Assembly: GCA_018057825.1 (NCBI GenBank)
Contig: JAGPCY010000038.1
Location: 21,129-85,128 of the forward strand
DNA length: 64,000 bases
Source of the DNA: Kofleriaceae bacterium
Lineage (GTDB): Bacteria; Myxococcota_A; Polyangia; Haliangiales; Haliangiaceae
Reading direction: 5' to 3'
A program made the position numbers and the translations under genes. The first letter of the stretch is position 1, and every line of letters begins with the position of its first letter. The notes below the pieces were generated by a model. The model had not been told where the DNA came from. It saw only the letters and a program-made list of their open reading frames with translations, and searched no databases. Below, one piece after another: positions 10,852 through 24,489 of the stretch.

Positions 10852-12091
10852 GCGCCACCGAGCTCGGCCTCCTCCTCGGGCTGGCGATCGCGCTCCTGTT
10901 CGTGTCGGGGTTCTTCTCCGGCTCCGAGGTGGCGCTGTTCGGCCTGCGCCGCGTCGATCGCGAGCAGCTCACCAACTCCGGGCGCGCGGTCGACGCCGCG
11001 GTGCTCTCGCTCCTGGCCCAGCCCAAGCGCCTGGTGGTCTCGGTGCTGATCGGCAACGAGGCCGTCAACATGGCGATCGCGGCGATCGCGGCCTACCTGT
11101 GGGTCCCGGCCTGGCCGGCGGCGGAGCCCTGGGGCATCGCCGCCCTCGCGGTCCTGGCCTCGGCGGCGACCGTGATCCTGTTCGGCGAGGTCGTGCCCAA
11201 GACCCTCGCCATCCAGCAGCCGATCTCCTGGGCCCGTCAGGCGGCGCGGCCGATGGCGCTGTTCGCGCTGGTGATCGCCCCGGCGCGCTGGGTGATCCAC
11301 GGCCTGGCCGAGCTGATCGCGCGGCCCCTCGGGGGCGCGACCCGGCCGCGCGCCGCCGATCTCTCCGAGGAGGAGTTCCGCACCCTGGTCGACGCCGGCA
11401 GCGCCCAGGGCCAGGTCGACGCCCGCGAGCGCCGGCTCATCCACAAGGTCTTCGAGTTCGGCGACAAGAACGTCGGCCAGGTCATGACCCCGCGCGACAA
11501 GGTCTTCGCGCTGTCCTACGACCTGCCGATGGCCCGCCTGGTCAAGGAGGTCGCGGCCCGCGGCTTCTCCCGGGTGCCGATCTACCAGCGCACCCTCGAC
11601 AACGTCCGCGGGGTCTTGAACGCCAAGGATCTGGTCCGCGCCACCGCCGGCCAATCGCCGGCCCGGACCCTGGCCGAGCTCCTGAGCGAGCCGCTGTACG
11701 TCCCCCGCACCACACCGGTGGCGCGCCTGTTCACCATCATGAAGCAGAAGAAGGTGCACGTGGCGCTGGTGGTGAGCGAGTACGGCAAGCTCCTGGGGCT
11801 GGTGACGATGGACGATCTGCTGCGGCTCCTGTTCGGCGAGATCCACGACGAGCGCGACAACCTGCAGCAGGCCGCGCGCCGCGGTCGCGGTGGCCGAACC
11901 CCGGTGCCGGGGAGCCTGTCCGCGGTCGACGCCTCGGCCGGGGTCGCCAAGCTCGAGGCCGCCGACGTCGAGGCCCCCGCGATGGCCGAGTCCGCCGCCG
12001 AGGCCCCGGCCGAGCCCGCCGACGACGCCGCCTCCGCCGACGGTACCGACGCCACCAAGGCCGCGGCCACCGCGCCGGTCGAGGAGGCGCG

Positions 12092-12095
<4 letters not shown>
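10848..12095 (+). CDS. CNNM/CorC-type membrane protein with CBS domains (first copy)
   Basis: A 415-residue member of the CNNM/HlyC-CorC family, linked to Mg2+/divalent cation export. Order: DUF21 transmembrane domain (residues 1-about 190, opening with FFSGSEVALFGLRR, family motif SGSE), an acidic linker, a pair of CBS domains (about 210-335, MTPRDKVFALSYDLPM and HVALVVSEYGKLLGLVT), then an Ala/Glu-rich low-complexity tail. The C-terminal CorC_HlyC domain of many homologues is missing and replaced by the tail. The ATG overlaps the kinase stop, and the next gene is a paralogue beginning inside this stop codon. Confidence 0.88.
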
Positions 12096-13339
<1,244 letters not shown>

Positions 13340-13352
13340 TCGGCCGGCGCGG

Positions 13353-14366
13353 TCACCGCGTCAGCCACGGCCCGCCGTCGAGCCACCCGCCGCCGCTGGC
13401 CTCGACCTCGGGATCGTTGGTGTTGACCGGGCCGCGGTCGAAGCGCACCACCAGGCCGTCGCGGACGAACGCCGAGCCGTCAGCGGCGACCTGGGCCTGA
13501 CCGAGCCAGCCCGCCCACTCGCCCTCGACGAAGGCCCGCCGCGCCGGATCGTAGAGGGCCCACTCGGTGTAGCAGCCGTCGCCGCAGGTGAACGAGGTCA
13601 CGACCCGCCACAGCTTGGTCCCGGGCACCACCTGAGCCGTACCGCACGAGTCGTCCTCGCAGTTGCCGGGGTCGACGCCCGCGACCTTGTCGGGGACGAC
13701 CACCGGCTCGGCCGGCGCGCGCGGCGCGGCGCCCCGCGCGGCCACCTCGATCACCCGGTCGCGCCCCGGCAACGACGCCTTGGCGATCGCGGCGTCGAAC
13801 CCGGCGGTCTCGCCCCACATGTCGAGGATGCCGCCCATCGTGGCCAGCCGGGGCGCCGGCCCCACCAGGAGCACCACCGACGGCAAGATCGACCGGCTGT
13901 ACTCGAGCTCGGCGAACATCGGGAGCGGCATGCCCTCCTCGGCGGTCGGCGGCGAGCCGTAGGCGATCCCGTACTCCGGGCCTCCGGGCTCGACGCTCTC
14001 CGGCAGCCCAGACGCGATCACCTCGGGCGCGAGCGGGTCGGCGTTGGCGCCGCGCAGATCGAGCATCAAGATCGACGTCCGGTCGGCGCTACCGAACCAC
14101 ACCACGCCGAGGCGATCGTCGACCAGGGCCCACGGCACCGGGCCGGTCACCAGGACGCGACGGCGCGCGCCGTCGGCCGAGAGCGCGACCAGCCCGTTCT
14201 TGCCCGGCACGATCGCGACCGGGACGCCGCGCCCGAGGTCGGCGCGGAGCGCATCAGCCAAGGTGCCGGCGGCGCCGACGTTGCCGACCGTGGTCCGGAC
14301 CGGCGCGGAGCCGCCGCAGGCGGCGAGGAAGACGACAGCCGCCCAGGCGGCGAGCGATCGGGTCAT
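13353..14366 (-). CDS. Lipoprotein of unknown function
   Basis: A 337-residue exported protein. The start chosen is the ATG at 14366 because it gives a clean lipoprotein signal peptide with lipobox FLAAC (Cys19); the open frame extends further upstream without signal character. The mature part is beta-rich (repeated hydrophobic strands such as VVWFGSADRTSILMLDL) and holds a cysteine cluster near CEDDSC and CGDGC that could form disulfides. I recognise no family. It may form a small beta-propeller, judging from regularly spaced strand motifs, but that is a guess. Confidence 0.68.
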   Translation of the reverse strand: MTRSLAAWAAVVFLAACGGSAPVRTTVGNVGAAGTLADALRADLGRGVPVAIVPGKNGLVALSADGARRRVLVTGPVPWALVDDRLGVVWFGSADRTSILMLDLRGANADPLAPEVIASGLPESVEPGGPEYGIAYGSPPTAEEGMPLPMFAELEYSRSILPSVVLLVGPAPRLATMGGILDMWGETAGFDAAIAKASLPGRDRVIEVAARGAAPRAPAEPVVVPDKVAGVDPGNCEDDSCGTAQVVPGTKLWRVVTSFTCGDGCYTEWALYDPARRAFVEGEWAGWLGQAQVAADGSAFVRDGLVVRFDRGPVNTNDPEVEASGGGWLDGGPWLTR

Positions 14367-14425
14367 GGCCGCAGACGCTACCACCGCGGCCACCGGTCTA
14401 CGCCCCTCGCGGCCGCGATGCCGCG

Positions 14426-14791
14426 CTACGCCGCCGGCGCCGGGCGCTCGACGCGTAGGCCTGGGCCCGGGCGCGGGCTGCGCAGGTTCGGGGCCGGGGC
14501 GCGCACCTTCGTCGAGGCGCGGTCGGCGTAGAAGTGCAGGAGGCCGCGGATCTTCGGGTTGAGTCGGAGCCCGCTGGTGTCGAGCCGCGCCAGGGCGTTG
14601 GCCAAGGTCACGACGCGCTCTTGCGGCGTGGCGCGCTTGTCGATGATCGCGCGCAGCTCGCCCTTCACCCGGCACAACCCGCCGTGGTTGCCGGCGCCCA
14701 GTCCAGTGGTCGCCAGCGGCTCGTAGCTGACGCGAACCCCCAGCTGGGTGGCGGTCGCTTCGAGCATCTCGAGCACGGCGGCGGGCTTCAT
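14426..14791 (-). CDS. Small conserved protein of unknown function
   Basis: A 121-residue soluble protein. The first ~95 residues are well structured (LEMLEATATQLGVRVSYEPL, then GLCRVKGELRAIIDKRATPQERVVTLANALARLDTSG) and read like a conserved delta-proteobacterial/myxobacterial hypothetical family. The last ~25 are a Pro/Arg-rich extension. No signal peptide or catalytic motif is evident. It is oriented like the upstream sensor kinases, but 512 bp of sequence, mostly a hexanucleotide array, separates it from them, so it probably has its own promoter. Confidence 0.7.
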   Translation of the reverse strand: MKPAAVLEMLEATATQLGVRVSYEPLATTGLGAGNHGGLCRVKGELRAIIDKRATPQERVVTLANALARLDTSGLRLNPKIRGLLHFYADRASTKVRAPAPNLRSPRPGPGLRVERPAPAA

Positions 14792-14955
14792 CGTCGGTTC
14801 ACACTAACAAGCACGATCGGATTGTGAAGGGGCCCGAACCGAAAACCCGCGCGCCGAGATCGCGCGATCCCCGTCGGAGATCGCCAAGTGATCGAAATGA
14901 TCCACAAACCGTCCGAGTTCCGGACCGTCGCGGATGGGGGGGAGATCTCTCCCGG

Positions 14956-15295
<340 letters not shown>

Positions 15296-15303
15296 GTGTG
15301 ACG

Positions 15304-16889
<1,586 letters not shown>

Positions 16890-16893
<4 letters not shown>

Positions 16894-19061
16894 CGCGTCG
16901 GCCCTCGGCCGATCTTGGTCGGCTCGCGATCGCGGCTGCCCCCGCTCGACGAGTCGGCCGAGTCGTCGAGGAGCTCGTCGAGGCGGAGGTCGCTGGACCG
17001 CCCCGGATCGTGGACCGCGGCGAACACCCGGGTGCGCGAGCCGTCGAGCAGTTCGTCGGAGGCGTCGCCGCTGGCGTCGGTCGACGGCGGCTCGCCCGCG
17101 GTCGAGCGCTCGAGATCGATGATCGACGCGCCGCCGACGTAGGGCATGGTCTCGTACTTGGTGATACGACCGATCTTCTTGACGATCTCGGCCATGCGCT
17201 CGGCCTCGGAGCGGATCACGCCGACCGCGCGCAGGTGCGGGGCGTCGCTCGGGCTCTGGCGCTGGATGAGCTGCGCGTAGCCGAGGATCGAGGTCAGGGG
17301 CTGGTTGAGCTCGTGGGCGGTGGCGCCGGCCAGCTCGGCGACCAGCGCCGCCTTCTCGGTGAGCTGGAGCTTCTCCTGGGCCACCAGCAGGCGCTGCTCG
17401 ATCTTGATGCGGTCGCGCAGGTCGCTGAAGATCCCGACGGTGGCGACCTCGCGGCCGCCCTCGTAGACGATCGACGCGGTCATGTTGACCGGCACCAGCT
17501 CGCCGGTCTTGCGCTTGATCTCGCGCCGGGTCTGCTCGAGGTGGCCGATGCCACCGTGAGAGGTCGAGCGCAACATGCGCATGACCTGACGCGGCACGCC
17601 GTCGGCGTACAGGTCCCACACCATCAGCTTGCCGATCACCTCGTCGGCCCGATAGCCGTACAGCCGCTCGGCGCCGCGGTTGAACAGGATGATGTGCCCG
17701 CGCAGATCGGCGGCGACGATCGCGTCGACCGTCGAGTCGATCAGCCGCTCGAGGAACTCCTTGGTCGCGCGCAGCTCGCCCTCGAGGGCGCGCTGGGCGG
17801 TGACGTCGCGGAAGGTGATGATCGCGGCGCCGGTGCCGGCCAGGACCGTCGACGTCGACGCCGACACCATCAGCCGATCGCCGGTGGTCGTGGTCAACCC
17901 GAGATCGAACGGGTCGAGGTTCTCCCCGGCCAGGACCTTGTCGACTACCTCGGCCGCGATCGGCGCGGCCTCGGCGACCAGCAGATCGATCAGCGGCCGG
18001 CCCAGGAGCCCATCGCGGGCGAACCCGGTGATGCGCTCGGCGGCGCGGTTGACGAACAGGATCAGACCGGCCTCGTCGACGATCACGACGCCGTCGGCGG
18101 CGGCCTCGAAGTGCTCCTTCAGCGACTCGATGCCGCGCAGGCGTCGCTCGGCCTCGTAGCGCAACCGCGAGATCCGGTGGGTCTGATCGCGCAGGCTCTC
18201 GAGCACCGCGCCGTGGCGCAGGTGGGCGGCGGTCAGCGACACGATCAGCCGCGCGAACTCCTCGCCGCGGCCGACGACGTGGCGGGCCCCGGCGGTCTTC
18301 TTGCGCAGGAGCATCGCGCCCAGCGACCGGCCGCGCCAGGCCACCGGGAAGACCGCGACGCCGGCCACCGGCTCGACCAGATCGGCGACCGCGGCCCGGG
18401 TCAGCGGGTGCTCGCGGGCGTCGTCGATCAGGACCGGCTCGCCGGTGCGGATCGCCGCCACGACCTCGGGGTAGTCGGCGATCGCGATCGTGAACTGCGA
18501 GCGATCGGGATCGTCGGTCGCGGCGATCACGAAGCCGTGGACCGAGCCCTCGATGTGAGCGACCAGGGACGCGCGGTCGAAGCCCAGGCAAACCCGGGTC
18601 AGCTCGAGCACCTCGCCCAGGGCCTCGGCGTCGTCGCCGCGCGCCGCCAGCACGTCGTTGACCCGGACCAGGGCCGGCGCCAGCGACCCCGGGGTCCACG
18701 GCCCACGCAGCCGACCGACGTTGAGCAGCAGGCGAACCCGGTTGGCCAGGGCGCGGTCGGTCAGCTCTGCGGCCGCGACCTCGGTCGCGCCGTGCTCGAG
18801 CAGCTCGTCGTAGCGCGCCCGCTCGGCGGTCACGACCAGGATCGGGACATCGGCCAACGGCGGCGTGGCCCGGGCCTCGGCCACCAGCTCGGTAGGGTGA
18901 TCGCCGACCACGACGACCACCGCCGGCAGGGTCCCGGGATCGTCGAGGCTCAGGTGGTCGTGTCCGGCGGCGCGCAGGTCGTGACGTCCGAGGGCGGCGA
19001 CGATCCGATCGCGCTCGGCCAGGGGCCGTCCCACGACCGCGATGCGGCTATACCCGGGCAC
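16890..19061 (-). CDS. Sensor kinase-like protein lacking the ATPase domain
   Basis: A 723-residue protein starting at a GTG. Domains in order: a divergent receiver-like domain (1-about 115, with ILVVTAERARYDELLEHGATEV), GAF (about 130-280), PAS (about 315-430, GVVIVDEAGLILFVNRAAERITGF), PAS (about 435-560, IVAADLRGHIILFNRGAERLYGY) and HisKA with His583 in AHELNQPLTSILGYAQLI. Only 140 residues follow the histidine. They contain no N, G1 or G2 boxes and end in a Ser/Asp/Arg-rich disordered tail, so HATPase_c is absent. Because the gene overlaps the next kinase gene by 4 bp, it probably acts as a phosphoacceptor or sensor subunit for that kinase. Confidence 0.88.
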
Positions 19062-19191
19062 AGCCGGAACATACCGCAGGGAGGAACCGCGAGGGCTACC
19101 CGGCGATCCCGGAGCCGGAGGATCGGCGGCGAGGCTTGCGGGGGCTCACCCCGCTCGGGCCGCGGTGCCGGCGGCGACCCGCGAGGAGATC

Positions 19192-19449
<258 letters not shown>

Positions 19450-19514
19450 GAGTACGGAGGAGGATCGCGGCGAAGATCCCGTCGAGGGCCGCGCGATGTA
19501 CGCGGCATTGCGGC

Positions 19515-19520
19515 TAGAAT
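19515..19520 (+). promoter_or_regulatory. Candidate -10 box of the Septu ATPase gene
   Basis: TAGAAT lies 9 bp before the ATG in the context CGGCTAGAAT. A truncated copy of the same gene near 46.2 kb has CGGCTACAAT at the equivalent place, so the element is retained in both copies. No good -35 match is seen at 16-18 bp. The close spacing would give a very short leader. Weak evidence by itself. Confidence 0.35.
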
Positions 19521-19529
19521 CGCGGCGCC

Positions 19530-20777
19530 ATGCTGCACAGCTTGCATCTCAAGAACGTCGGGCCGGCGCCCGAGATGCGCATGAAGCTGGCCCGCCGGCT
19601 GAACCTGATCACCGGTGACAACGGGCTGGGCAAGAGTTTCCTCCTCGATCTCGCATGGTGGGCGCTGACCAGGACCTGGGCCTCGCTGCCGGCGATCCCG
19701 CGCGGCGCCGGCGAAGCGACCCTGGGTGTCCAGTACGAGGGACAGACCAAGCCCCATGAATACGAGAGCCGGTACGATCGGCGCCGACAGCAATGGATCG
19801 GCAAGAAGAGCGGGCGCCCGGCCAACCCCGGCATGGTGATCTACGCTCGGGTCGACGGTGGCTTCGCGGTGTGGGATCCAGCGCGCGCGAGCGAGGCCGG
19901 CGACGCGCCGGGCTTCGTGTTCGATGCCGAGGACGTGTGGGACGGGCTCGCACGTCGCTGCAATGGGCTCGTGCGCGATTGGGCGACCTGGCAGCTGGAG
20001 CAGAAGGAGGCTTGGCGCCTGTTGCAGAACGCGCTGCAGGTCATGTCCCCATCCGAGGACGAGCCCCTGCGTCCAGGGGCGCTGACCCGGGTCAGCCTGG
20101 ACGACCCGCGCGACATCCCGACGCTGCGCTTGCCCTATGGGGAGGTCCCGATCCTTCATGCCTCCGCCGGCATGCGGCGGATCTGCGCGCTGGTCTATCT
20201 CCTGGTCTGGACGTGGATCGAGCATCAGCGCGCTAGCAAGCTGATCGATCAGCCGCCGACGGACCGGATCATCTTCCTGGTCGACGAGCCGGACACCCAC
20301 CTGCACCCTCGGTGGCAGCGCGTCGTGTTGCGCTCGCTGCTCAACGTCGTGCATCAGCTGATGACAAAGGGCGACGCCAAGGTACAGCTCATCGCGGCGA
20401 CGCATTCCCCCCTGGTCATGGCGTCGGTCGAGCCGCTGTTCGACCCTGCCCACGACAAGTGCTGGCACCTGGACGCCGACGGCGAGCTGGTTCACCTGCG
20501 CGAGGAGGCATGGGCCAAGGAGGGGGACGTCCTGGCCTGGCTCGCGTCGGCGACCTTCGGGCTCAAGCACGCGCGTTCCCTCGAGTCCGAGGTGGCGATC
20601 GAGGCCGCCGAGGCCTTCATGCGCGATGACCTACCCGCGCCGCAGCACCTGCGAACCCGCGCTGCGATCCACGCCGAACTCGTTCGGCTCTTGGCCGGTA
20701 GCGACCCCTTCTGGGCTCGGTGGATCGCGTCCCAGGATCGCGGCCCAGCCGCGCGCTCACCGCGGCGGAAGCGATGA
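19530..20777 (+). CDS. ptuA: Septu-like defence ATPase (PtuA-like AAA/ABC ATPase)
   Basis: A 415-residue ATPase of the OLD/ABC-like class. The Walker A motif is GDNGLGKS at 29-36, a signature-like ASAGMRR occurs near 211-217, Walker B is IIFLVDEPDTHLHP near 246-258, and the H-loop is AATHSPLVM near 290. The N-terminus MLHSLHLKNVGPAPEM is typical of PtuA-like ATPases paired with HNH nucleases. The stop overlaps the ATG of the nuclease gene (ATGA), a tight two-gene unit. Expected role: sensing of phage infection or nucleotide state, with nuclease activation. Septu membership is inferred from family recognition; no reverse transcriptase is present, so it is not a retron. Confidence 0.8.
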   Translation: MLHSLHLKNVGPAPEMRMKLARRLNLITGDNGLGKSFLLDLAWWALTRTWASLPAIPRGAGEATLGVQYEGQTKPHEYESRYDRRRQQWIGKKSGRPANPGMVIYARVDGGFAVWDPARASEAGDAPGFVFDAEDVWDGLARRCNGLVRDWATWQLEQKEAWRLLQNALQVMSPSEDEPLRPGALTRVSLDDPRDIPTLRLPYGEVPILHASAGMRRICALVYLLVWTWIEHQRASKLIDQPPTDRIIFLVDEPDTHLHPRWQRVVLRSLLNVVHQLMTKGDAKVQLIAATHSPLVMASVEPLFDPAHDKCWHLDADGELVHLREEAWAKEGDVLAWLASATFGLKHARSLESEVAIEAAEAFMRDDLPAPQHLRTRAAIHAELVRLLAGSDPFWARWIASQDRGPAARSPRRKR

Positions 20778-21409
20778 GGCGCGTCCCGCCGCCCGCCGAG
20801 CCGCCGACCTTCGACCGGCAATGTCGACAGAAGGGTGCCGTGGCGCTCACGGCCTGGCGCCTCGCGGGCAAGACCGGCCGGCCGCGCGACCTGTGGTCGC
20901 CGTTCCGCGAGCAGCTCCGCGACGGCTTCGAGGGACGTTGTGGCTACACGGCGATGCTGTGCTCAGGCGGATCGGTCGATCACTTCGTGAGCATCAAGAC
21001 CAACCCGGCGCTGGCCTACGAGTGGTCGAACTATCGATTCATCGAGGAGTGGGTCAACAAGAGCAAGCAGAACCTCGATGGCGCCGTGCTCGACCCGTTC
21101 GAGGTCCACGACGACTGGTTCGAGCTCTTGTTGCCCTCGCTCCAGCTCGTCCTCACGAGTCGCGTGCCGGCGAAACACCGCGCGCGCGCCCAGCGGACCA
21201 TCGAACGGCTACACCTGCGCGACGACGAGCGGATCATCCGCCAGCGGGCGAGCTGGCTCGCCGAGTACGAGGCGCGGCGGATCACGCTCGAGGGGCTTGA
21301 TCGATACGCGCCGCTCCTGGCGGCCGCGATCAGGAAGCGCGACGCCGGGCGCGGCGCCCGAGGTCAGCGCGTGGCGACGCCAGGTGCGCGGAAACGCGCG
21401 CGGAGTTGA
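20774..21409 (+). CDS. ptuB: Septu-like HNH nuclease (PtuB-like)
   Basis: A 211-residue predicted endonuclease translated from the ATG overlapping the ATPase stop. The HNH core shows SVDHF (Asp69-His70), then AYEWSNYR (Asn86), VNKSKQN and the family motif VLDPFEV (106-112). The CxxC zinc knuckles found in many HNH enzymes are not evident. The tail is Arg/Lys-rich and may bind DNA. Together with the ATPase it makes a Septu-type abortive or nuclease-based anti-phage system. The longer frame from 20720 is a read-through of the ATPase end. Confidence 0.75.
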   Translation: MRRVPPPAEPPTFDRQCRQKGAVALTAWRLAGKTGRPRDLWSPFREQLRDGFEGRCGYTAMLCSGGSVDHFVSIKTNPALAYEWSNYRFIEEWVNKSKQNLDGAVLDPFEVHDDWFELLLPSLQLVLTSRVPAKHRARAQRTIERLHLRDDERIIRQRASWLAEYEARRITLEGLDRYAPLLAAAIRKRDAGRGARGQRVATPGARKRARS

Positions 21410-21430
21410 GCCGCCGACCGCGGTGACGCC

Positions 21431-22936
21431 TCACCCCGTCGGGCCGCGGTGCCAGGCGGCGATCGCGGCGGCGTAGACCTGCTTGAGCGGAACCCGGTGG
21501 GCCTGGGCCGCGGCCAGGCAGGCGTCGTGCTCGGGGGCGGCGTTGACCACCTGGCCGGCGGCGTCGCGGGCGATCTTCATCGCGATCGGTCCGTACTCGG
21601 TCGCCACCGACACCAGCGCGCGCGCCAAGGTCGTGCGCTCGACCGCGGCGAAGCGCACGCCGATGGTCGTGGTCTCGCGCAGGATCGCGTCGACCACCGC
21701 GGTCCGCGCCGCGGCTGGGCACAGGGCGGCGAAGGCCAGGGCCGGGCGCCCTTTCTTCATCACGATCGGCGTCCACCACGCATCGACCGCGCCGGCGGCC
21801 AGGGCGTGGTCGATCGCGTGGGCCGCCAGCTCCGGGGTCGCGTCGTCGAGGTTGGCCTCGATCAGCCACATCGCGTCGGAGGTCAGCGCCGCCGGCGCGA
21901 CCGCGGTCACCCGGACGACGTTGGCGCGATCGGCGAACTCGGCGTCGCCCGCGCCCCAGCCGACCGCCACCGGCGTCCCGGTCGGCGCCGGGGTCCACGC
22001 CGTGACCGCGTGGGCCAGGATCGCAGCGCCGGTCGGGGTCGTGAGCTCGCGGGGCAGCCCGCCGCTGGTCATCACGCCGCCACAGCGGCGCAGGATCTCG
22101 AGGGCCGCCGGCGCCGGCACCGGCAAGACGCCGTGGGCGCAGCGCAGCGAGCCGTGGCCCATCGCCACCTGGGCGCAGGTCACCCCGACCGGCGCCAGAT
22201 ACGCCAGCGCCGCCGCGGTGCCGACGATGTCGACGATCGAGTCGATCGCGCCGACCTCGTGAAAAGCGACGGACTCCACGGTCGTGCCGTGGAGCGTCGC
22301 CTCGGCGACCGCCACGCGATCGAAGATGTCGAGGGCCCGGCGCTTGGTGTCCGGCTCGAGCGCGGCGCCTTCGATGCGCGCGCGGATCTCGGCGTAGTGG
22401 TGATGGGCGTGTTCGTGGCTGTGATCGTGGCTGTGATCGTGGCTGTGATCGTGGCCGTGATCGTGGCTGTGATCGTGCGCGTGATCGTGATCGTGATCGT
22501 GGCTGTGCTCGTGGCCGTGATCGTGCCTGTGCTCGTGGCCGTAGTCGTGGCTATGACTATGGTCGGCCTCGGACTCGGTCTCGGACTCGGCCTCGGACTC
22601 GGCCTCGGTCTCGGCCTCGGTCTCGGTCTCGGTCTCGGTCTCGGACTCGGTCTCGGTCTCGGTCTCGGCCCCGGCCCCGGCCTCCCCCCACACCGTCCCT
22701 CCCGTCTCGACCTTCACGTCCACCGCGGCGATCCCTCCCTTCACCACCCGCGCCACGCGGAGCCGCGCCGGGTCGACGCCGACCGCGGCGATCGCGTCTC
22801 GCACCACCGCCTCCGGCACGCCCAGATCGAACAGCGCCCCCAGGGTCATGTCCCCCGCGATCCCGCTCGCGCAGTCGACGTGGAGATGTAGCCCCCGCAC
22901 CGCGCCCACCGCGCCCACCGCGCCCGCCGGGCTCAC
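21431..22936 (-). CDS. larC: LarC, nickel-insertion protein of nickel-pincer cofactor synthesis
   Basis: Inserts Ni into the nickel-pincer nucleotide cofactor (as in lactate racemase). The N-terminal motif [18 protein letters not shown], the [16 protein letters not shown] segment and the C-terminal half ([22 protein letters not shown]) are LarC hallmarks. It starts at a GTG overlapping the larB stop by 4 bp. At 501 residues it is about 100 longer than usual because of an insert: residues 91-125 are Glu-Thr/Ala/Ser repeats encoded by a hexanucleotide array, and 126-180 are a His/Asp-rich stretch probably storing nickel. No larA or larE is in the window. Confidence 0.92.
   Translation of the reverse strand: MSPAGAVGAVGAVRGLHLHVDCASGIAGDMTLGALFDLGVPEAVVRDAIAAVGVDPARLRVARVVKGGIAAVDVKVETGGTVWGEAGAGAETETETESETETETETEAETEAESEAESETESEADHSHSHDYGHEHRHDHGHEHSHDHDHDHAHDHSHDHGHDHSHDHSHDHSHEHAHHHYAEIRARIEGAALEPDTKRRALDIFDRVAVAEATLHGTTVESVAFHEVGAIDSIVDIVGTAAALAYLAPVGVTCAQVAMGHGSLRCAHGVLPVPAPAALEILRRCGGVMTSGGLPRELTTPTGAAILAHAVTAWTPAPTGTPVAVGWGAGDAEFADRANVVRVTAVAPAALTSDAMWLIEANLDDATPELAAHAIDHALAAGAVDAWWTPIVMKKGRPALAFAALCPAAARTAVVDAILRETTTIGVRFAAVERTTLARALVSVATEYGPIAMKIARDAAGQVVNAAPEHDACLAAAQAHRVPLKQVYAAAIAAWHRGPTG
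22397..22561 (-). repeat. His/Asp-rich metal-binding repeat inside larC
   Basis: About 55 codons alternating His with Asp, Ser, Glu or Gly (residues 126-180 of LarC). The DNA repeats CAC-GAT-CAC-AGC-like 6- and 12-mers. Histidine-rich linkers are known in nickel and cobalt maturation proteins and probably store or buffer nickel. It is immediately next to the acidic hexanucleotide array. Confidence 0.88.
22561..22684 (-). repeat. Hexanucleotide array C, in frame inside larC
   Basis: About 120 bp of units GAGACC, GAGGCC, GAGTCC and, at its 5' coding end, GGGGCC, all read on the larC coding strand. In the larC frame it encodes Glu-Thr/Glu-Ala/Glu-Ser pairs (LarC residues 91-125) plus a short Gly-Ala run. 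This is the only array of the family lying inside a well-identified gene, and its 6-bp period keeps the frame intact. Confidence 0.93.
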
Positions 22937-23703
22937 CGTCCACCTCGCGCCGCGCGCGCTCGGCGCGCCGCCCGCACCGCCGCCACCGCGGCACCGAAGC
23001 CGTTGTCGATGTTCACCACCGCGACGCCCGGCGCGCACGACGACAGCATCGCCGCCATCGCCACCAGCCCGCCCGCGCTCACCCCGTAGCCGACGCTGGT
23101 CGGCACCGCGAACAGCGGCGCATCCACCAGCCCGGCGACCACCGACGGCAGCGCGCCCTCCATCCCCGCCACCACGATCAGCGCATCGACCGCACGCAGC
23201 TCGTCGAGGCGCGCCAGCAAGCGGTGCAGGCCCGCGACCCCGACGTCGACCACCCGGTGGACCTCGGCGCCCAGGAACGCCGCGGTCACCGCCGCCTCCT
23301 CGGCGACCGGGAGATCGCTCGTGCCGGCGCACGCGATCGCGACCGCGCCCGCCGGGTCTGGCGGCGCTGCCGGCGCCACGACGATGGCCCGCGCGAGCTC
23401 GTGATAGCGCGCGCCCTCGACCGCCCGGCACACATGGGCGGCCTTATCGGGGCTGCACCGGGTGGCCAGCGCGCCCGCCCCACCCGCGGCGAGGCCGGCC
23501 ACGATCGTCGCGATCTGCTCCGCGGTCTTCCACTCGCCCAGCACGACCTCCGGCACCCCGGTGCGCGCGGCGCGGGCGCGATCGATCATGGCGTCCGGGA
23601 CGTCGCGGCCCAGGCCGATCGCGAGCTGGTCGGCGGCCTGTTCGGGCCTGACCCGCCCGGCAGCGACGTCGTCGAGGAGTTGGCGCAAGGCGGCAGAGTC
23701 CAC
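22933..23703 (-). CDS. larB: LarB, nickel-pincer cofactor biosynthesis carboxylase/hydrolase
   Basis: Carboxylates and hydrolyses nicotinic acid adenine dinucleotide, the first step of nickel-pincer nucleotide synthesis; related to PurE. The 256-residue protein shows the LarB/PurE-like core: [24 protein letters not shown], then [13 protein letters not shown] and [30 protein letters not shown] chose the GTG at 23703, 8 bp after the aat stop, because the N-terminus then starts with a helical segment typical of the family. The larger open frame upstream is a shadow of aat. It overlaps larC by 4 bp. Confidence 0.93.
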   Translation of the reverse strand: MDSAALRQLLDDVAAGRVRPEQAADQLAIGLGRDVPDAMIDRARAARTGVPEVVLGEWKTAEQIATIVAGLAAGGAGALATRCSPDKAAHVCRAVEGARYHELARAIVVAPAAPPDPAGAVAIACAGTSDLPVAEEAAVTAAFLGAEVHRVVDVGVAGLHRLLARLDELRAVDALIVVAGMEGALPSVVAGLVDAPLFAVPTSVGYGVSAGGLVAMAAMLSSCAPGVAVVNIDNGFGAAVAAVRAARRARAARGGR

Positions 23704-23711
23704 GGCACCTC

Positions 23712-24455
<744 letters not shown>

Positions 24456-24489
24456 GGACCCTCACCCTACGGGCGCGGGGCCACCCAAG

